Source: Paenibacillus fonticola DSM 21315 (GTDB lineage: Bacteria; Bacillota; Bacilli; Paenibacillales; Paenibacillaceae). From it: a DNA stretch of 64,000 nucleotides. Both the position numbers and the translations under genes were made by a program. Numbering within the stretch: the first letter of the stretch is position 1; every line of letters begins with the position of its first letter. The DNA lies in the NCBI RefSeq assembly GCF_000381905.1, contig NZ_KB907245.1, forward strand, positions 2,951-66,950. Reading direction: 5' to 3'. The notes under the pieces were generated by a model that saw only the letters and a program-made list of their open reading frames with translations, had not been told where the DNA came from and searched no databases. Below, piece after piece: positions 18,887 through 28,739 of this stretch.

Positions 18887-20407
18887 CGCCGGTGGCTTCG
18901 ATGTAATGTCATACACAATGCGGTTGACGTTATCCACCTCATTGACGATACGTACCGAGATTTTCTCGAGGATATCCCATGGAATGCGCGCCCAGTCGGC
19001 GGTCATACCGTCGATGGAAGTTACCGCGCGGATGCCCACAGTGTAGGAGTAGGTCCGGGCATCGCCCATAACTCCAACGCTCTTCATGTTCGGAAGCGCC
19101 GTGAAGTATTGCCAAATTTCGCGGTCAAGACCTGCCTTGGCGATCTCTTCACGCAGAATGTAGTCAGAGTCGCGGACGATTTTCAGCTTGTCCTCCGTAA
19201 CTTCGCCCAATACGCGAATGGCCAGACCCGGTCCAGGGAACGGCTGTCTCCATACGATTTCCGACGGCAGGCCGCATTCCTCGCCCACTTTGCGAACCTC
19301 GTCCTTGAACAAAGCCTTCAACGGCTCAACGAGCTCGAACTTCATATCTTCAGGCAGGCCGCCGACGTTATGGTGAGACTTGATCGTCTGGGCCGTCGCC
19401 GTGCCGCTCTCTACGATATCCGTATACAGCGTGCCTTGAGCAAGGAATTTAAAGTCATCGAACTGCTTCGATTCTTCCTCGAATACATAGATGAATTCGT
19501 TGCCGATGATCTTCCGTTTCTGCTCAGGATCATCCACCCCGGCCAGCTTGGACAAGAAGCGCTCGCGCGCATCGATCTTGACGACTTTCATGTCGAATTT
19601 GCCAACGAAAGTTTCCATTACGCTCTCGGCTTCGCCTTTGCGCAGCAGTCCGTGGTCAATGAACATGCATGTCAGTTGGTCGCCGATCGCCTTGTGAATG
19701 AGCATCGCAACAACGGAGGAATCAACCCCGCCGCTCAATGCGCAAAGTACTTTGCTGTCGCCGACTTGAGCACGAATATCCTTAATCGTATCTTCGATGA
19801 ACGTCTCCATGCTCCAGTTGCCTGCACATCCGCATACTTCATACAGGAAGTTGCGGATCATTTCGTTGCCACGCACGGAGTGGCGTACCTCCGGATGGAA
19901 TTGGACGCCGTACAACCGGCGCTCCTTATTCGCGAATCCAGCGATCGGAGCATGCTCCGTCGATGCATCGACGACGAATCCCTCCGGCAGCTCTACGACA
20001 TGGTCGCCATGGCTCATCCATACCGTTTGCTTCGACTCCAGGCCTTTTGTTAACGCCGAATTTTCTGCGAAGTTTACGTCTGCCTTCCCGTATTCGCGTT
20101 TAGCCGCACGTTCTACCTTTCCGCCGAGCGTGTGCGCCATCAATTGCATTCCGTAACAAATCCCAAAAATCGGTACACCGATGTCATAAACAGCAGGGTC
20201 GATTTGCGGTGCATTTTCTGCATACACACTGGAAGGACCGCCGGAGAAAACGATGCCCTTAGGGGCTATTTCCCGCAGTCGCTCTGCCGAAGTATTGTAT
20301 GGCAACAATTCGCTGTATACACCCAAATCGCGAATTCTTCTTGCTATCAGCTGATTGTACTGCCCTCCAAAATCAAGAACGACAATCATTTCATTTGGCT
20401 TATTCAT
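18869..20407 (-). CDS. guaA: GMP synthase (glutamine-hydrolysing)
   Basis: 512 residues, full length. N-terminal class I glutamine amidotransferase with nucleophile Cys in [10 protein letters not shown] and His/Glu in VQFHPEV. The ATP-pyrophosphatase domain has the P-loop [10 protein letters not shown], and the C-terminal dimerisation domain ends [11 protein letters not shown]. It converts XMP to GMP with ATP and glutamine in the cytoplasm. GGGAGGCTCGGTA precedes the ATG. It follows the transglutaminase-like gene on the same strand, as in the B. subtilis yeaC-yeaD-yebA-guaA order. Its 3' end is the integration site of the hsd island. Confidence 0.98.
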   Translation of the reverse strand: MNKPNEMIVVLDFGGQYNQLIARRIRDLGVYSELLPYNTSAERLREIAPKGIVFSGGPSSVYAENAPQIDPAVYDIGVPIFGICYGMQLMAHTLGGKVERAAKREYGKADVNFAENSALTKGLESKQTVWMSHGDHVVELPEGFVVDASTEHAPIAGFANKERRLYGVQFHPEVRHSVRGNEMIRNFLYEVCGCAGNWSMETFIEDTIKDIRAQVGDSKVLCALSGGVDSSVVAMLIHKAIGDQLTCMFIDHGLLRKGEAESVMETFVGKFDMKVVKIDARERFLSKLAGVDDPEQKRKIIGNEFIYVFEEESKQFDDFKFLAQGTLYTDIVESGTATAQTIKSHHNVGGLPEDMKFELVEPLKALFKDEVRKVGEECGLPSEIVWRQPFPGPGLAIRVLGEVTEDKLKIVRDSDYILREEIAKAGLDREIWQYFTALPNMKSVGVMGDARTYSYTVGIRAVTSIDGMTADWARIPWDILEKISVRIVNEVDNVNRIVYDITSKPPATIEWE

Positions 20408-20484
20408 TACCGAGCCTCCCTCAATTCATGAACCTAATTATACGAAACGACAAAAGAAGTCGTCAAGAAAGTTCGGAAGACATC

Positions 20485-22869
20485 TTATCCACGGCGCAGA
20501 GCCAACTTCCGGCATATATCCAGAAAATTTTTGCTGTTTGTCCGGTCCGGGCGAAATCCCCCATAATAAATCATTTCCCAATTCGAGATAAACTCCTCCA
20601 ACTGGCTGAAGTTTCTCAGCTGCTTTGCAGCGAGCAGTCCGGCATATTCCCTAGCCGTCATCGCTTCGGGCTTTCTCCCGTAAAGGCGGTATAGCTCTCG
20701 CCAGACCCGGTCAGCGGCATTCAACAGCAGGCTCCGATCAGGAAAGCCGTAACGGGGCTTTGTAAGCAGAACCCACAGTAAAAATAAATTTCGATAGGCA
20801 ATCATGTCGCGGAAGCCTCGTGCTAAAACCCGCATCACAAACCATACTGCCGGCCCGCCTCCAAGCAAAACCGCCGTCCAGGCAACCGGTTCCTTTGTGA
20901 ATGATGCCTGCAAATCGGCTGCAGCACGGTGCATAACGGCAATCACCGAGGCTGCCCGCTCCAGTATCCCCTGCAGTATATTTGCTGCCCATGGAGGCAA
21001 ATCCCTCTGACCCTGATGCACTGCCAAACCCGTCATACCGGCCTCATATCCTGGTGTCGGATCGAATGTGATCCAGCCTTTTCCGGGAAAATAAACCTCG
21101 ACCCATGCATGGGCATCGGCATAAGATACCGTATACAGGCTGTGATCCTGCTTGCTCTGCTCTCCGGGGGCGAAGCCTTTGACCCACCGGGCCGGAATAT
21201 CGCTGCTGCGCAGCAAGACAACCATCGCCGTAGAAAAATGATCGCAATACCCCTGACGGTCAACGAACAGAAACCGGTCGACGAAATCTTCATTGGCCGG
21301 CGGAATGCTTGTGTTCAAACTGTAGGAGTAATGCTGCTTTAAATATTTTGCAACAGCCATTGCCGCATCATAACGGTTATCCGCGTCTTGAACCAGCGAT
21401 GCGCTGAGCGTCCGAACGCGTTCAGGCAAACTATCCGGAAGCTGAACATATCGCTCTACAATTTGCACCGGATCTTCCCCCTGGACGTACCGCAAATCAT
21501 TTCCGGCCGGGGGCTGCTGGCTAACGGTCAGTTCATAGCCCTGAATTCCTTCAGCAAGAGATACTCGTTCAATAAATATCGCATCCGAGTCAACATCGAA
21601 CCTCGTATTCAGCGAAACGCCGATTAAATCCTTCGTAAATAGGCGCTCGACCTGAACGGGAAGCCCCCCGCTCATTAAAGGCCGGGTCCCGGATATCGGC
21701 TCTTTAAAAATGATCGTCTGCTTCATCTCCCGGCTGCTGTCCATCGTATCCCGCAGCCGGGGCGTCGGCACCTCATTACTGTAGACCTGCTCCGCGTCTC
21801 CATGGCGTATAGGCTGAATCCAGCCGCGTCCGGTATACACTCCTTTACTTTCCCCGCGCCAATAAGCCGCCATAGGCGACCTCGCCGTAAAATACGCCTC
21901 TCTCCGAAGCTCAAGCGGTGCTCCGAGTACATCATCGTCCCGTCCATAGCCCGATACGCTTGCAGCCGACAATTTCGCTGAGGCGAAGCGTTCCCCGGCG
22001 TTCCAGCTCTGGATCGTTTTCATTAAAGCTTGCAGCGGCTGTGGCCGCTCATGCTGAATCGGCAGCAAGCAGCTCAGGGCAGCAGCTGTCAGCACCAGGC
22101 CAAGGACAGCAGCGGAGGCTGACGCTTTCCAAATATTGTGCCCAAGGTATGGAGAGCGCAAATGTATATACCCTTCTTCCCGCAAGTACATTGTGAATAC
22201 GAGGCTTTGGATCAGCAGGCCGATTCCGGCCGCACGTACTATATTCCAGAATACATGAGCATCGAACACGACTTCCAGCGTCAATAAATAAATTACGGCA
22301 AGCGAGAGAAACAGCAAAATGGTTTGCCTGCCTATAGCCAGCATCTGCACGGAGACGACCAGCAGAGCCCATCCGCATAACAGTAATAGCATCCGCGTCT
22401 CTGCGCTCACCTGATTAAGCCTTCCCGAATGCAGTACTTCTTTCAAGTCGTGGATCCACAGTTCACTGTAGCCGTTAAACCAATGAAGTCCCTCATGAAT
22501 TCCAAACAAATAATACAAGGCACCGGCAATGAGCATGAAGCTCAGCATGAGATGCAGCCATGATGCCAAACGAAGACAGCCCACAATTAGCAGGGCACCT
22601 GTAAATATTAATAAAGTGCCAATCCTTCCTCTCTCTTGTTCTATCACAATAGAATAGAGAGGATACAAACATTCGCCAAACAGCAAAAATAATAGTAAGG
22701 AAAGCGCACTTCTTTGCACCCGGCTTCTGATCGGCCCGTGTCGATCGTAATGAGCGAATTCAGCGAATTCAGCAGATTGAGCAGAATTAGCAGTAGCGGA
22801 TTCAGCGGAAGCTTCGGCGGCGCCCGATGCGGAATAAACCGAAGTTCCCTCCGTTCTAAGCGATGACAT
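20485..22869 (-). CDS. TgpA/YebA-like membrane transglutaminase-domain protein
   Basis: About 794 residues. Start taken at 22869, 8 bases after AGGAGG; an ATG 6 bases earlier is too close to it. After a low-complexity Ser/Ala/Glu N-terminus (AEASAESATANSAQSAEFAE) come several membrane helices (DUF3488-like, to about residue 250). An extracellular transglutaminase-like domain follows, with Cys in RQGYCDHFSTAMV, His in DAHAWVEV and Asp in TFDPTPGY, then one more helix and a C-terminal DUF4129-like tail. Its start overlaps the DUF58 gene. It belongs to the MoxR-DUF58-transglutaminase cluster; its substrate is unknown. Confidence 0.88.
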   Translation of the reverse strand: MSSLRTEGTSVYSASGAAEASAESATANSAQSAEFAEFAHYDRHGPIRSRVQRSALSLLLFLLFGECLYPLYSIVIEQERGRIGTLLIFTGALLIVGCLRLASWLHLMLSFMLIAGALYYLFGIHEGLHWFNGYSELWIHDLKEVLHSGRLNQVSAETRMLLLLCGWALLVVSVQMLAIGRQTILLFLSLAVIYLLTLEVVFDAHVFWNIVRAAGIGLLIQSLVFTMYLREEGYIHLRSPYLGHNIWKASASAAVLGLVLTAAALSCLLPIQHERPQPLQALMKTIQSWNAGERFASAKLSAASVSGYGRDDDVLGAPLELRREAYFTARSPMAAYWRGESKGVYTGRGWIQPIRHGDAEQVYSNEVPTPRLRDTMDSSREMKQTIIFKEPISGTRPLMSGGLPVQVERLFTKDLIGVSLNTRFDVDSDAIFIERVSLAEGIQGYELTVSQQPPAGNDLRYVQGEDPVQIVERYVQLPDSLPERVRTLSASLVQDADNRYDAAMAVAKYLKQHYSYSLNTSIPPANEDFVDRFLFVDRQGYCDHFSTAMVVLLRSSDIPARWVKGFAPGEQSKQDHSLYTVSYADAHAWVEVYFPGKGWITFDPTPGYEAGMTGLAVHQGQRDLPPWAANILQGILERAASVIAVMHRAAADLQASFTKEPVAWTAVLLGGGPAVWFVMRVLARGFRDMIAYRNLFLLWVLLTKPRYGFPDRSLLLNAADRVWRELYRLYGRKPEAMTAREYAGLLAAKQLRNFSQLEEFISNWEMIYYGGFRPDRTNSKNFLDICRKLALRRG

Positions 22870-24058
22870 GCTCATTACCTCCTGTCGCCATCTTCGATTT
22901 TGACGAGGCATAAGGCAGGAGGTAAGTTATTTGAATCCCGCGCGATCCAAGCTGTGCTAGCATTTCGTCAGCCGCGTTGCTGACCTTTGGTCCAGCGTGC
23001 CACAAATTCAAGGACGCTCCAGCATCAGCCATTTGCAAAACTTTTGCAACCAGAGGGGAGGTCAAGTAACCGGTGATCACCGTAATCCGCTGTCCAGGAA
23101 CAAGATTAATTCCACGCCGTATCAATGCCGGGATCCTATCGGAAGTATTTTTAACAATTCGGGCTTTCGCCAACATTTCCAGTCCGCTAAAGAGCCCTTC
23201 TTTTCCGGCAATTTGAAGACCGTAATGCTCCATACCCAGGTAAAAATACAGCTCCCCAGTGCCAGCGCTCTCCTGATGCAGCCAGGCTGCCGCTGCCGAT
23301 ATAGCGATTTCAAAAGTGTCCGGACAATAGGATTTCTCGTTCGTATCAAGCAGCAGGCTGGGGGGATTTTCCTGTCTTTCATCCGGGAGCCGCGTAATCA
23401 GTGATCCACTGCGAGCAGAGCTTTTCCAATGGATGCGTCCAAGAGGATCTCCTAATTCATATTTTCTTAATCGGCTGTCTCCAGCTAAAACTTCATTTGA
23501 ATAGATTGGCTTTCCTAATCTGTCATTCTCCTCGCAACCTTTTAACGCAGATGAAGATAAGCCTTGCAGCGGGAGGGGCTGAACAAGAAGCTTATCCGTT
23601 CCTCTAACCTGCAGACCGCCGGTGAACCAGCCGAAGAAATCACCCCAAACGATCTTTGTGGCCCCTTCGGCATATAAGCCTCGCGACATTCCGTTCAGCC
23701 GATATTTACCGGTATGCTCGCGCTTGAACCCGGTGAAGAGCAGCCGGCCGCCCTCCTCTTCTTCACCAGCTATATGATCCTGAACCCGCAGCCAGAGCGG
23801 AGGCATTCCGCCAGCTAAACTGACTGCAATCGTAACTTCAATCTCTTCCCCATCATAAGGGGAAATGGGATGCCAAGTCCGCCTAACAACCGCCTGCCTC
23901 GGCCCGCTCAACTGGATGAATCCGCCGATGGCAATAATGAACAGCGCCAGCAGGAGGAGAAACAGCGAAGCTGCTCCGCCCTTCCAGGCGTATAGAGCAG
24001 CAAGACAACCGGTTACTATGACAGCAGCAAACCAACTCCTCCATCCGCCGCCCGTCAT
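22856..24058 (-). CDS. DUF58 domain protein (YeaD-like)
   Basis: 400 residues. Two N-terminal membrane helices (about 10-50) are followed by a beta-rich segment and the DUF58 core with DPLGRIHWKSSARSGSLITR (about 205-225), then a von Willebrand A-like fold. Usually encoded next to a MoxR ATPase, as here. It overlaps the MoxR gene by 4 bases and the transglutaminase gene by a few codons, so all three are translationally coupled. Molecular function is unestablished; a role in assembling or controlling envelope proteins is often supposed. Confidence 0.88.
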   Translation of the reverse strand: MTGGGWRSWFAAVIVTGCLAALYAWKGGAASLFLLLLALFIIAIGGFIQLSGPRQAVVRRTWHPISPYDGEEIEVTIAVSLAGGMPPLWLRVQDHIAGEEEEGGRLLFTGFKREHTGKYRLNGMSRGLYAEGATKIVWGDFFGWFTGGLQVRGTDKLLVQPLPLQGLSSSALKGCEENDRLGKPIYSNEVLAGDSRLRKYELGDPLGRIHWKSSARSGSLITRLPDERQENPPSLLLDTNEKSYCPDTFEIAISAAAAWLHQESAGTGELYFYLGMEHYGLQIAGKEGLFSGLEMLAKARIVKNTSDRIPALIRRGINLVPGQRITVITGYLTSPLVAKVLQMADAGASLNLWHAGPKVSNAADEMLAQLGSRGIQITYLLPYASSKSKMATGGNEHVIA

Positions 24059-25023
24059 GACGATACTCCCGGTACTTGGTGAAATAAAGAAATATTGCCC
24101 TGTGACAGCAGTTCAGTGACGATATTCTCCCCTTGTAAACCCGATAATCTCGCTTCTGCCGTAAGCGCCAGACGATGAGACAGCACCGGGGCTGCCACGC
24201 CTTTCACATCGTCCGGGATGACGTACGTCCTCCCTTTATAATAGGCCATCGCTTGGGACGCCCCCATCCAGGCCAATGTTCCGCGCGGGCTAATTCCAAG
24301 CGCTATGCGAGGATGACGACGCGAGGCTGCGGCAACTGCTACCAGATACTGTTTAATCCGGTCATCAACGAGAACCTTTCTCACTTGACGCTGCATCTGA
24401 GCAACCTCTTCCAGCAGAAGCAGAGGACGGATCTCCTCGGTGAATTTCCTCTCCTGCATGCGATTCAGCATCTCTATCTCCTGTTCCGGCTCCGGATAAC
24501 CCAGGGTGATGCGCATTAAGAATCGGTCCAGCTGTGCCTCCGGAAGACGATAGGTTCCCTCATATTCCAATGGGTTTTGTGTCGCCAGCAGCAGAAATGG
24601 GGCTGGCAGCGGATAGGTCGTGCCATCCACCGTCACTTTGTGCTCCTCCATCGCCTCCAGCAGGGCGGACTGGGTTCGCGGAGCAGCCCGGTTAATTTCA
24701 TCCGCAAGAACGATATGAGCCATGACCGGACCGGGACGAAATTCAAATTGCCCTGTCTGGGGGCGATAAACCGATACGCCCGTTACATCGGACGGCATCA
24801 GGTCCGAGGTAAATTGAATTCGGCCGAACGTGCCGCCAAGGCAGGCGGCGAGTGTGCGAACGAGCAGCGTTTTGCCGACGCCTGGCACATCCTCTAGCAG
24901 GAGGTGACCGCCATATAAAAGGCAGACAACTGCAAGTTCGATCTCTTCTCTTTTTCCTGTAATTACGCTATCTACCCGGTTAACCAGCTTTCCGAGCAGA
25001 TCTACCGAAGATTCATGCATCAT
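24055..25023 (-). CDS. MoxR-family AAA+ ATPase (YeaC-like)
   Basis: About 322 residues from the first of two adjacent ATGs (25023); GGAGG lies 11 bases upstream, and a TTG 27 bases further up is the alternative. Walker A is LLLEDVPGVGKT, Walker B is VLADEINRA, sensor 1 is LLATQNPLEYEGTYRLPEAQLDRF, and a lid domain follows with ALGISPRGT. MoxR ATPases act as chaperone-like activators, often of proteins with VWA domains, and the DUF58 neighbour fits. First gene of the cluster that ends with guaA. Confidence 0.92.
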   Translation of the reverse strand: MMHESSVDLLGKLVNRVDSVITGKREEIELAVVCLLYGGHLLLEDVPGVGKTLLVRTLAACLGGTFGRIQFTSDLMPSDVTGVSVYRPQTGQFEFRPGPVMAHIVLADEINRAAPRTQSALLEAMEEHKVTVDGTTYPLPAPFLLLATQNPLEYEGTYRLPEAQLDRFLMRITLGYPEPEQEIEMLNRMQERKFTEEIRPLLLLEEVAQMQRQVRKVLVDDRIKQYLVAVAAASRRHPRIALGISPRGTLAWMGASQAMAYYKGRTYVIPDDVKGVAAPVLSHRLALTAEARLSGLQGENIVTELLSQGNISLFHQVPGVSS

Positions 25024-25197
25024 TTCTCTTCTAACCTCCATTTCCGGCAACCATTCTACGAATCATTGTCGCCAGAAACTACCGGAAATAGACGTCGATG
25101 AGAGAATGTCATATTACATAGGATTCGCTGATTAGCTGACTCACTGCATCGATTCATTATATTGATTGATTCACTTCATTGACTCATTGCATCTGCT

Positions 25198-26754
25198 TTA
25201 CAACGCCCGCACCCTTCTCTCGTCCTGATTGACTGTGACTGACAAAACGTCATGCCCCGCCGCCTCAAGCAAGCTGCGCAGCGGCAGCCATATGAGGCCG
25301 TTTTTTCTGTCCAGGGTGACGGTTGATTCGACTGCAGCCGAGCCTTTCGCTTCAATTCTCATCGTTCCCTCGACGGTATGAATCGTAATAATCGCATCTC
25401 TCCACGATACAACAGCAGCTTGTTCCTTATCATTCCATCTCACCTCTGCTCCAAGCCGCTCCATCAATGTCCGGAGAGGCACTCTGTACTGGCTATCGCG
25501 AAGCTCATATTCCCCCGTTTCAAGCCGTGTTTCCACATTGCCTGCCTCAACGAATAATGGAGACCCGGACATGAATAGCGCTGCATTCGGCACAACGTGC
25601 GTCTGGATCCAGGCACTGGAAGGCACCGGACGCTTGCTGTTCTTCATAGAAGGTGCTACGGCAAATTGAACCGGGGAATCATCCGGAGTAAGAGCGCGGA
25701 ATTCATATCCCCGCGATTTGTAAAACTCGATAATTTTCGGCAGTGCTTTTACCGTCTGCTCATGGCCTGCACCGTCATGCATGAGGACGTTCATGGATTG
25801 CCCCTGTTTGGCAGAAGTGATGTTTTCTAATATTTCCGAAGCCGGCACTCCTTTGCGCTTGGAGTCTCCGCTGTCCAAATTCCAATCGAAAACTTTGTAA
25901 CCGCCCTGCTCCAGTAAATTGAAATAATTTTTATCAAAATGACCGTACGTCCCCCCTGGTGCCCTGACAAGCGGGGTACGCGATCCGGTAATTTTTCTTA
26001 GCACTTCTTCCGTTTCCTTGATCTGTGACCAGAACTCTCCGAAGCTGCTGTACAATGCATCATACTTATGATTATAGGTATGATTGCCGATGGCATGCCC
26101 TGCCTCATTGATCCGGTTCACAACCTCCGGATAACGCTTTGCCTGCTCTCCGAGCAAAAAAAACGTAGCAGGCACGTCGGCGCGGCGTAAAATGGCCAGT
26201 ACCTCGTCCGTCAGCTTGCTTGGGCCGTCATCAAACGTAAGATAAACCACCTTGCTGTTCTCTTGTGATTTTAAGGTGGCGGCAGCCGATACAGCAGCGG
26301 ATGGACCTGAGGCTAAGATTGATATGGAGGTTGATGTTGGGGTTGTTGATCCTGCTGTTGATGTTGATGACGTTGATACTGATGGTGTTGTTGGTGTTGG
26401 TGCTGTTAATACTGTTGACACTGATGGTGGTGTTGTTGAGGTTGTTGATGGTGTTGTTAGTAAAGCTGATATGAAAGTTGAAGTTAAGGTTGTGTCGGCA
26501 AGCGAATCAGCCCCGTTGTGAACACGGGATTCAGGCGCAGAGCTCGGTCCGGGCTTGGCAATTCCGGCATCTATCCATGCTGGGGAGGAAGAGGCCGCAG
26601 GGACAGCCGCCACATTCACCGGGGACTGGGCGGCAGCCTCTGGCCATACATTCTGTGTTTCCGCAAACGGAACAACAGCAACGAATAAAGTAATAACAAC
26701 TACTACAAAGATCATGCGACCGAGCATGAGACCGGATATCCATTTATTATTCAT
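25198..26754 (-). CDS. Secreted polysaccharide deacetylase with stalk domain
   Basis: 518 residues from the ATG at 26754, set by GGAGGT 9 bases upstream. An N-terminal signal or anchor (hydrophobic run IFVVVVITLFVAVV) is followed by a long Thr/Ser/Pro-rich linker (roughly 80-170). The NodB deacetylase domain has VYLTFDDGPS (motif 1), GNHTYNHKY (motif 2, H-x3-H), RAPGGTYG (motif 3), DWNLDSGD (motif 4) and VLMHDGAG (motif 5); all metal and catalytic residues are present. A C-terminal stalk domain contains YRVPLRTLMERLGAEVRW. It probably deacetylates peptidoglycan or another wall glycan. The linker is written in repeated TGTTGATG-like words on the plus strand, which suggests slippage growth. Confidence 0.9.
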   Translation of the reverse strand: MNNKWISGLMLGRMIFVVVVITLFVAVVPFAETQNVWPEAAAQSPVNVAAVPAASSSPAWIDAGIAKPGPSSAPESRVHNGADSLADTTLTSTFISALLTTPSTTSTTPPSVSTVLTAPTPTTPSVSTSSTSTAGSTTPTSTSISILASGPSAAVSAAATLKSQENSKVVYLTFDDGPSKLTDEVLAILRRADVPATFFLLGEQAKRYPEVVNRINEAGHAIGNHTYNHKYDALYSSFGEFWSQIKETEEVLRKITGSRTPLVRAPGGTYGHFDKNYFNLLEQGGYKVFDWNLDSGDSKRKGVPASEILENITSAKQGQSMNVLMHDGAGHEQTVKALPKIIEFYKSRGYEFRALTPDDSPVQFAVAPSMKNSKRPVPSSAWIQTHVVPNAALFMSGSPLFVEAGNVETRLETGEYELRDSQYRVPLRTLMERLGAEVRWNDKEQAAVVSWRDAIITIHTVEGTMRIEAKGSAAVESTVTLDRKNGLIWLPLRSLLEAAGHDVLSVTVNQDERRVRAL

Positions 26755-26872
26755 ATCGATTCTACCTCCGCCGTTTATATCAATTCTTTTGGCTTCTGGT
26801 AGATTATATGAACACGTTATGAAAAAAAGACTACGAGGCACAAACTATTATCAAACTGAAACGGCGCCAACC

Positions 26873-27358
26873 TCACTTTTTCCGGGAATGGTCCTTCAAT
26901 GCCTCCAGCACCTTGCCGATATGCCCTGCTACTCGTATGCCGCGCCATTCTTGCAGCAGCCTGCCCTCCTCATCGATGAGGAAAGTCGAACGAACGATCC
27001 CTTCATACTCACGGCCATACATTTTTTTGAGCTGCCATACTCCGAACTGACGGCTGACACTGTGGTCCTCATCTGCAAGCAGCGGAAAAGACAACCCATG
27101 CTTAGCAATGAATTTATCATGCGACTTTACAGAGTCGCCGCTGATTCCCAGCACAACCGCACCATGCTTTTGCAAAACTTCACTCTGATCGCGGAATTCG
27201 CAAGCCTGCTGGGTACAGGCTGGCGTCATATCTCTCGGATAAAAATATAAAATGACCTTGCGGCCGCGATATTGGCTTAAGGAAATCTCTTCCCCCCCGC
27301 TGGCAGGAAGCCGGAAATCAGGGACAAGCTGCCCCACTTGCACTTCATTATTAATCAT
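26873..27358 (-). CDS. bcp: Thioredoxin-dependent peroxiredoxin, Bcp type
   Basis: 161 residues. DMTPACTQQACEFRD shows the peroxidatic Cys in TPACT and a resolving Cys five residues later, the Bcp/PrxQ arrangement. It reduces peroxides in the cytoplasm using thioredoxin. GGAGAGGAG precedes the ATG. It is divergent from the LCP gene at 27496. Confidence 0.93.
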   Translation of the reverse strand: MINNEVQVGQLVPDFRLPASGGEEISLSQYRGRKVILYFYPRDMTPACTQQACEFRDQSEVLQKHGAVVLGISGDSVKSHDKFIAKHGLSFPLLADEDHSVSRQFGVWQLKKMYGREYEGIVRSTFLIDEEGRLLQEWRGIRVAGHIGKVLEALKDHSRKK

Positions 27359-27495
27359 TTTGTAAAAGCTCCTCTCCTTGCGTTCATAAATACGAAAATT
27401 GATTGTACCTACAAAAGAAATTATAATGGATGGGTATGTGTAACATCCAATATGAAAACGGTTTTCATCGTTATCCCCTGAAAGGAACGAATATT

Positions 27496-28596
27496 ATGAC
27501 GAAACGAACAAAACGCACGATTATCTGGTCAATTACCGGGGTTCTGGCCGCTATTATCGCCGTGGCGGCTTATTATTTCATCGCCATATACAACCAAGTA
27601 GAGCAATTTCAGAAGAAAGGCGAGGATTCCCCTTTTTATAAGGTACAGCCGGTGGAAACCAAGAAGGAAGCCGAACCTCCGAAATGGGAAGGGACGGAGC
27701 GAGTCAACATTTTGCTTATGGGCGTAGACGCCCGGGGGCTCAAGAAAGGCGAAATCCCCCGCTCTGATACAATGCTGGTCGCTTCTATTGACCCTGTGGA
27801 GAAAAAATCCTATCTATTCTCTATTATGCGTGATACGTATTTAAAAATACCTGAACACGGCTCCGACCGGATCAATGCGGCGATCACCTACGGGCCGAAC
27901 ACTGCGATGCAGACGGTATCCGAACTGCTTGGCATACCGATTCAGTATTACGTCTATACCGATTTCCAAGGGTTTATCGAGCTCGTGGATGCCATCGGCG
28001 GCGTCGACTTCTATGTAGAGAAGGATATGCGCTATACAAGTAAAGCCGATAAGCACGAATTCGATATTAATTTGAAAAAAGGGCAGCAGCACCTCGACGG
28101 AGATGCCGCCCTGCAATACGTCCGTTTCAGGCATGATGCCTTGTCCGATTATTCGCGTACCGAACGTCAGCGCAACTTCATTAAAGCGGTGGCCGAGAAG
28201 ATGATCTCGACAACTTCGCTAATGAAGCTTCCGACGATTTTGGAAAAAGTAAATCCGTACGTTGATACGAACCTTACAGTCAATGACATGTGGAAACTGG
28301 CGACGATCGGCTATGACAGCCAAATGACCGCCAGTGAGCAAATCCCGCCGATGAATCTGCTGATAGAGAAAAAAATCGGGGGCTCCGACGTGATTGTCGT
28401 CCGCAGCGAGGAACAGCTCAAAGAATACGTACAAGAAGTGTTCAGCAGAACGAATGAACCGGAAGACAACTCCGATAGTGATAATTCAACTGACGACACG
28501 GGAAGCAAATCCGGTGCTGCCGGAGGACCTGCGGCTGCCGGCAATTCTTCGAGCAATAAAGCGGAAGCGGCAGATTCCGGGGTGCCCCGTCTGTAA
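27496..28596 (+). CDS. LytR-CpsA-Psr (LCP) family wall-polymer ligase
   Basis: 366 residues from the ATG at 27496, preceded by AAAGGAACG; an earlier in-frame start has no ribosome site. One N-terminal membrane helix (about 10-32). The extracellular LCP domain has NILLMGVDARG, RSDTMLVASIDP, FSIMRDTYLKIP and DRINAAITYG, then QYVRFRHDALSDYSRTERQRNF, with the conserved Asp/Arg residues. These enzymes attach undecaprenyl-linked glycopolymers to peptidoglycan. A C-terminal Ser/Asp/Gly tail follows. It is transcribed in the same direction as hemL downstream. Confidence 0.9.
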   Translation: MTKRTKRTIIWSITGVLAAIIAVAAYYFIAIYNQVEQFQKKGEDSPFYKVQPVETKKEAEPPKWEGTERVNILLMGVDARGLKKGEIPRSDTMLVASIDPVEKKSYLFSIMRDTYLKIPEHGSDRINAAITYGPNTAMQTVSELLGIPIQYYVYTDFQGFIELVDAIGGVDFYVEKDMRYTSKADKHEFDINLKKGQQHLDGDAALQYVRFRHDALSDYSRTERQRNFIKAVAEKMISTTSLMKLPTILEKVNPYVDTNLTVNDMWKLATIGYDSQMTASEQIPPMNLLIEKKIGGSDVIVVRSEEQLKEYVQEVFSRTNEPEDNSDSDNSTDDTGSKSGAAGGPAAAGNSSSNKAEAADSGVPRL

Positions 28597-28739
28597 TTGT
28601 ACGGCGGAAGGCGGAATGAATAATATGCCATTGACCCAAGCTTTGACACTTGACGTGGACAATTAGGCGTTAACAACAGCAATTGACGTCAGGCGTCGAA
28701 GCCAACCGTTAACACCATTTGAAAGGAAGTTATGACCTC

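Noticed and set aside
19109..20053. 314-codon plus-strand ORF
   Set aside because: Antisense to guaA, which is complete and certain; no domain or ribosome site.
26252..26521. Plus-strand ORF of Val/Asp repeats
   Set aside because: Antisense to the linker of the polysaccharide deacetylase; no ribosome site.
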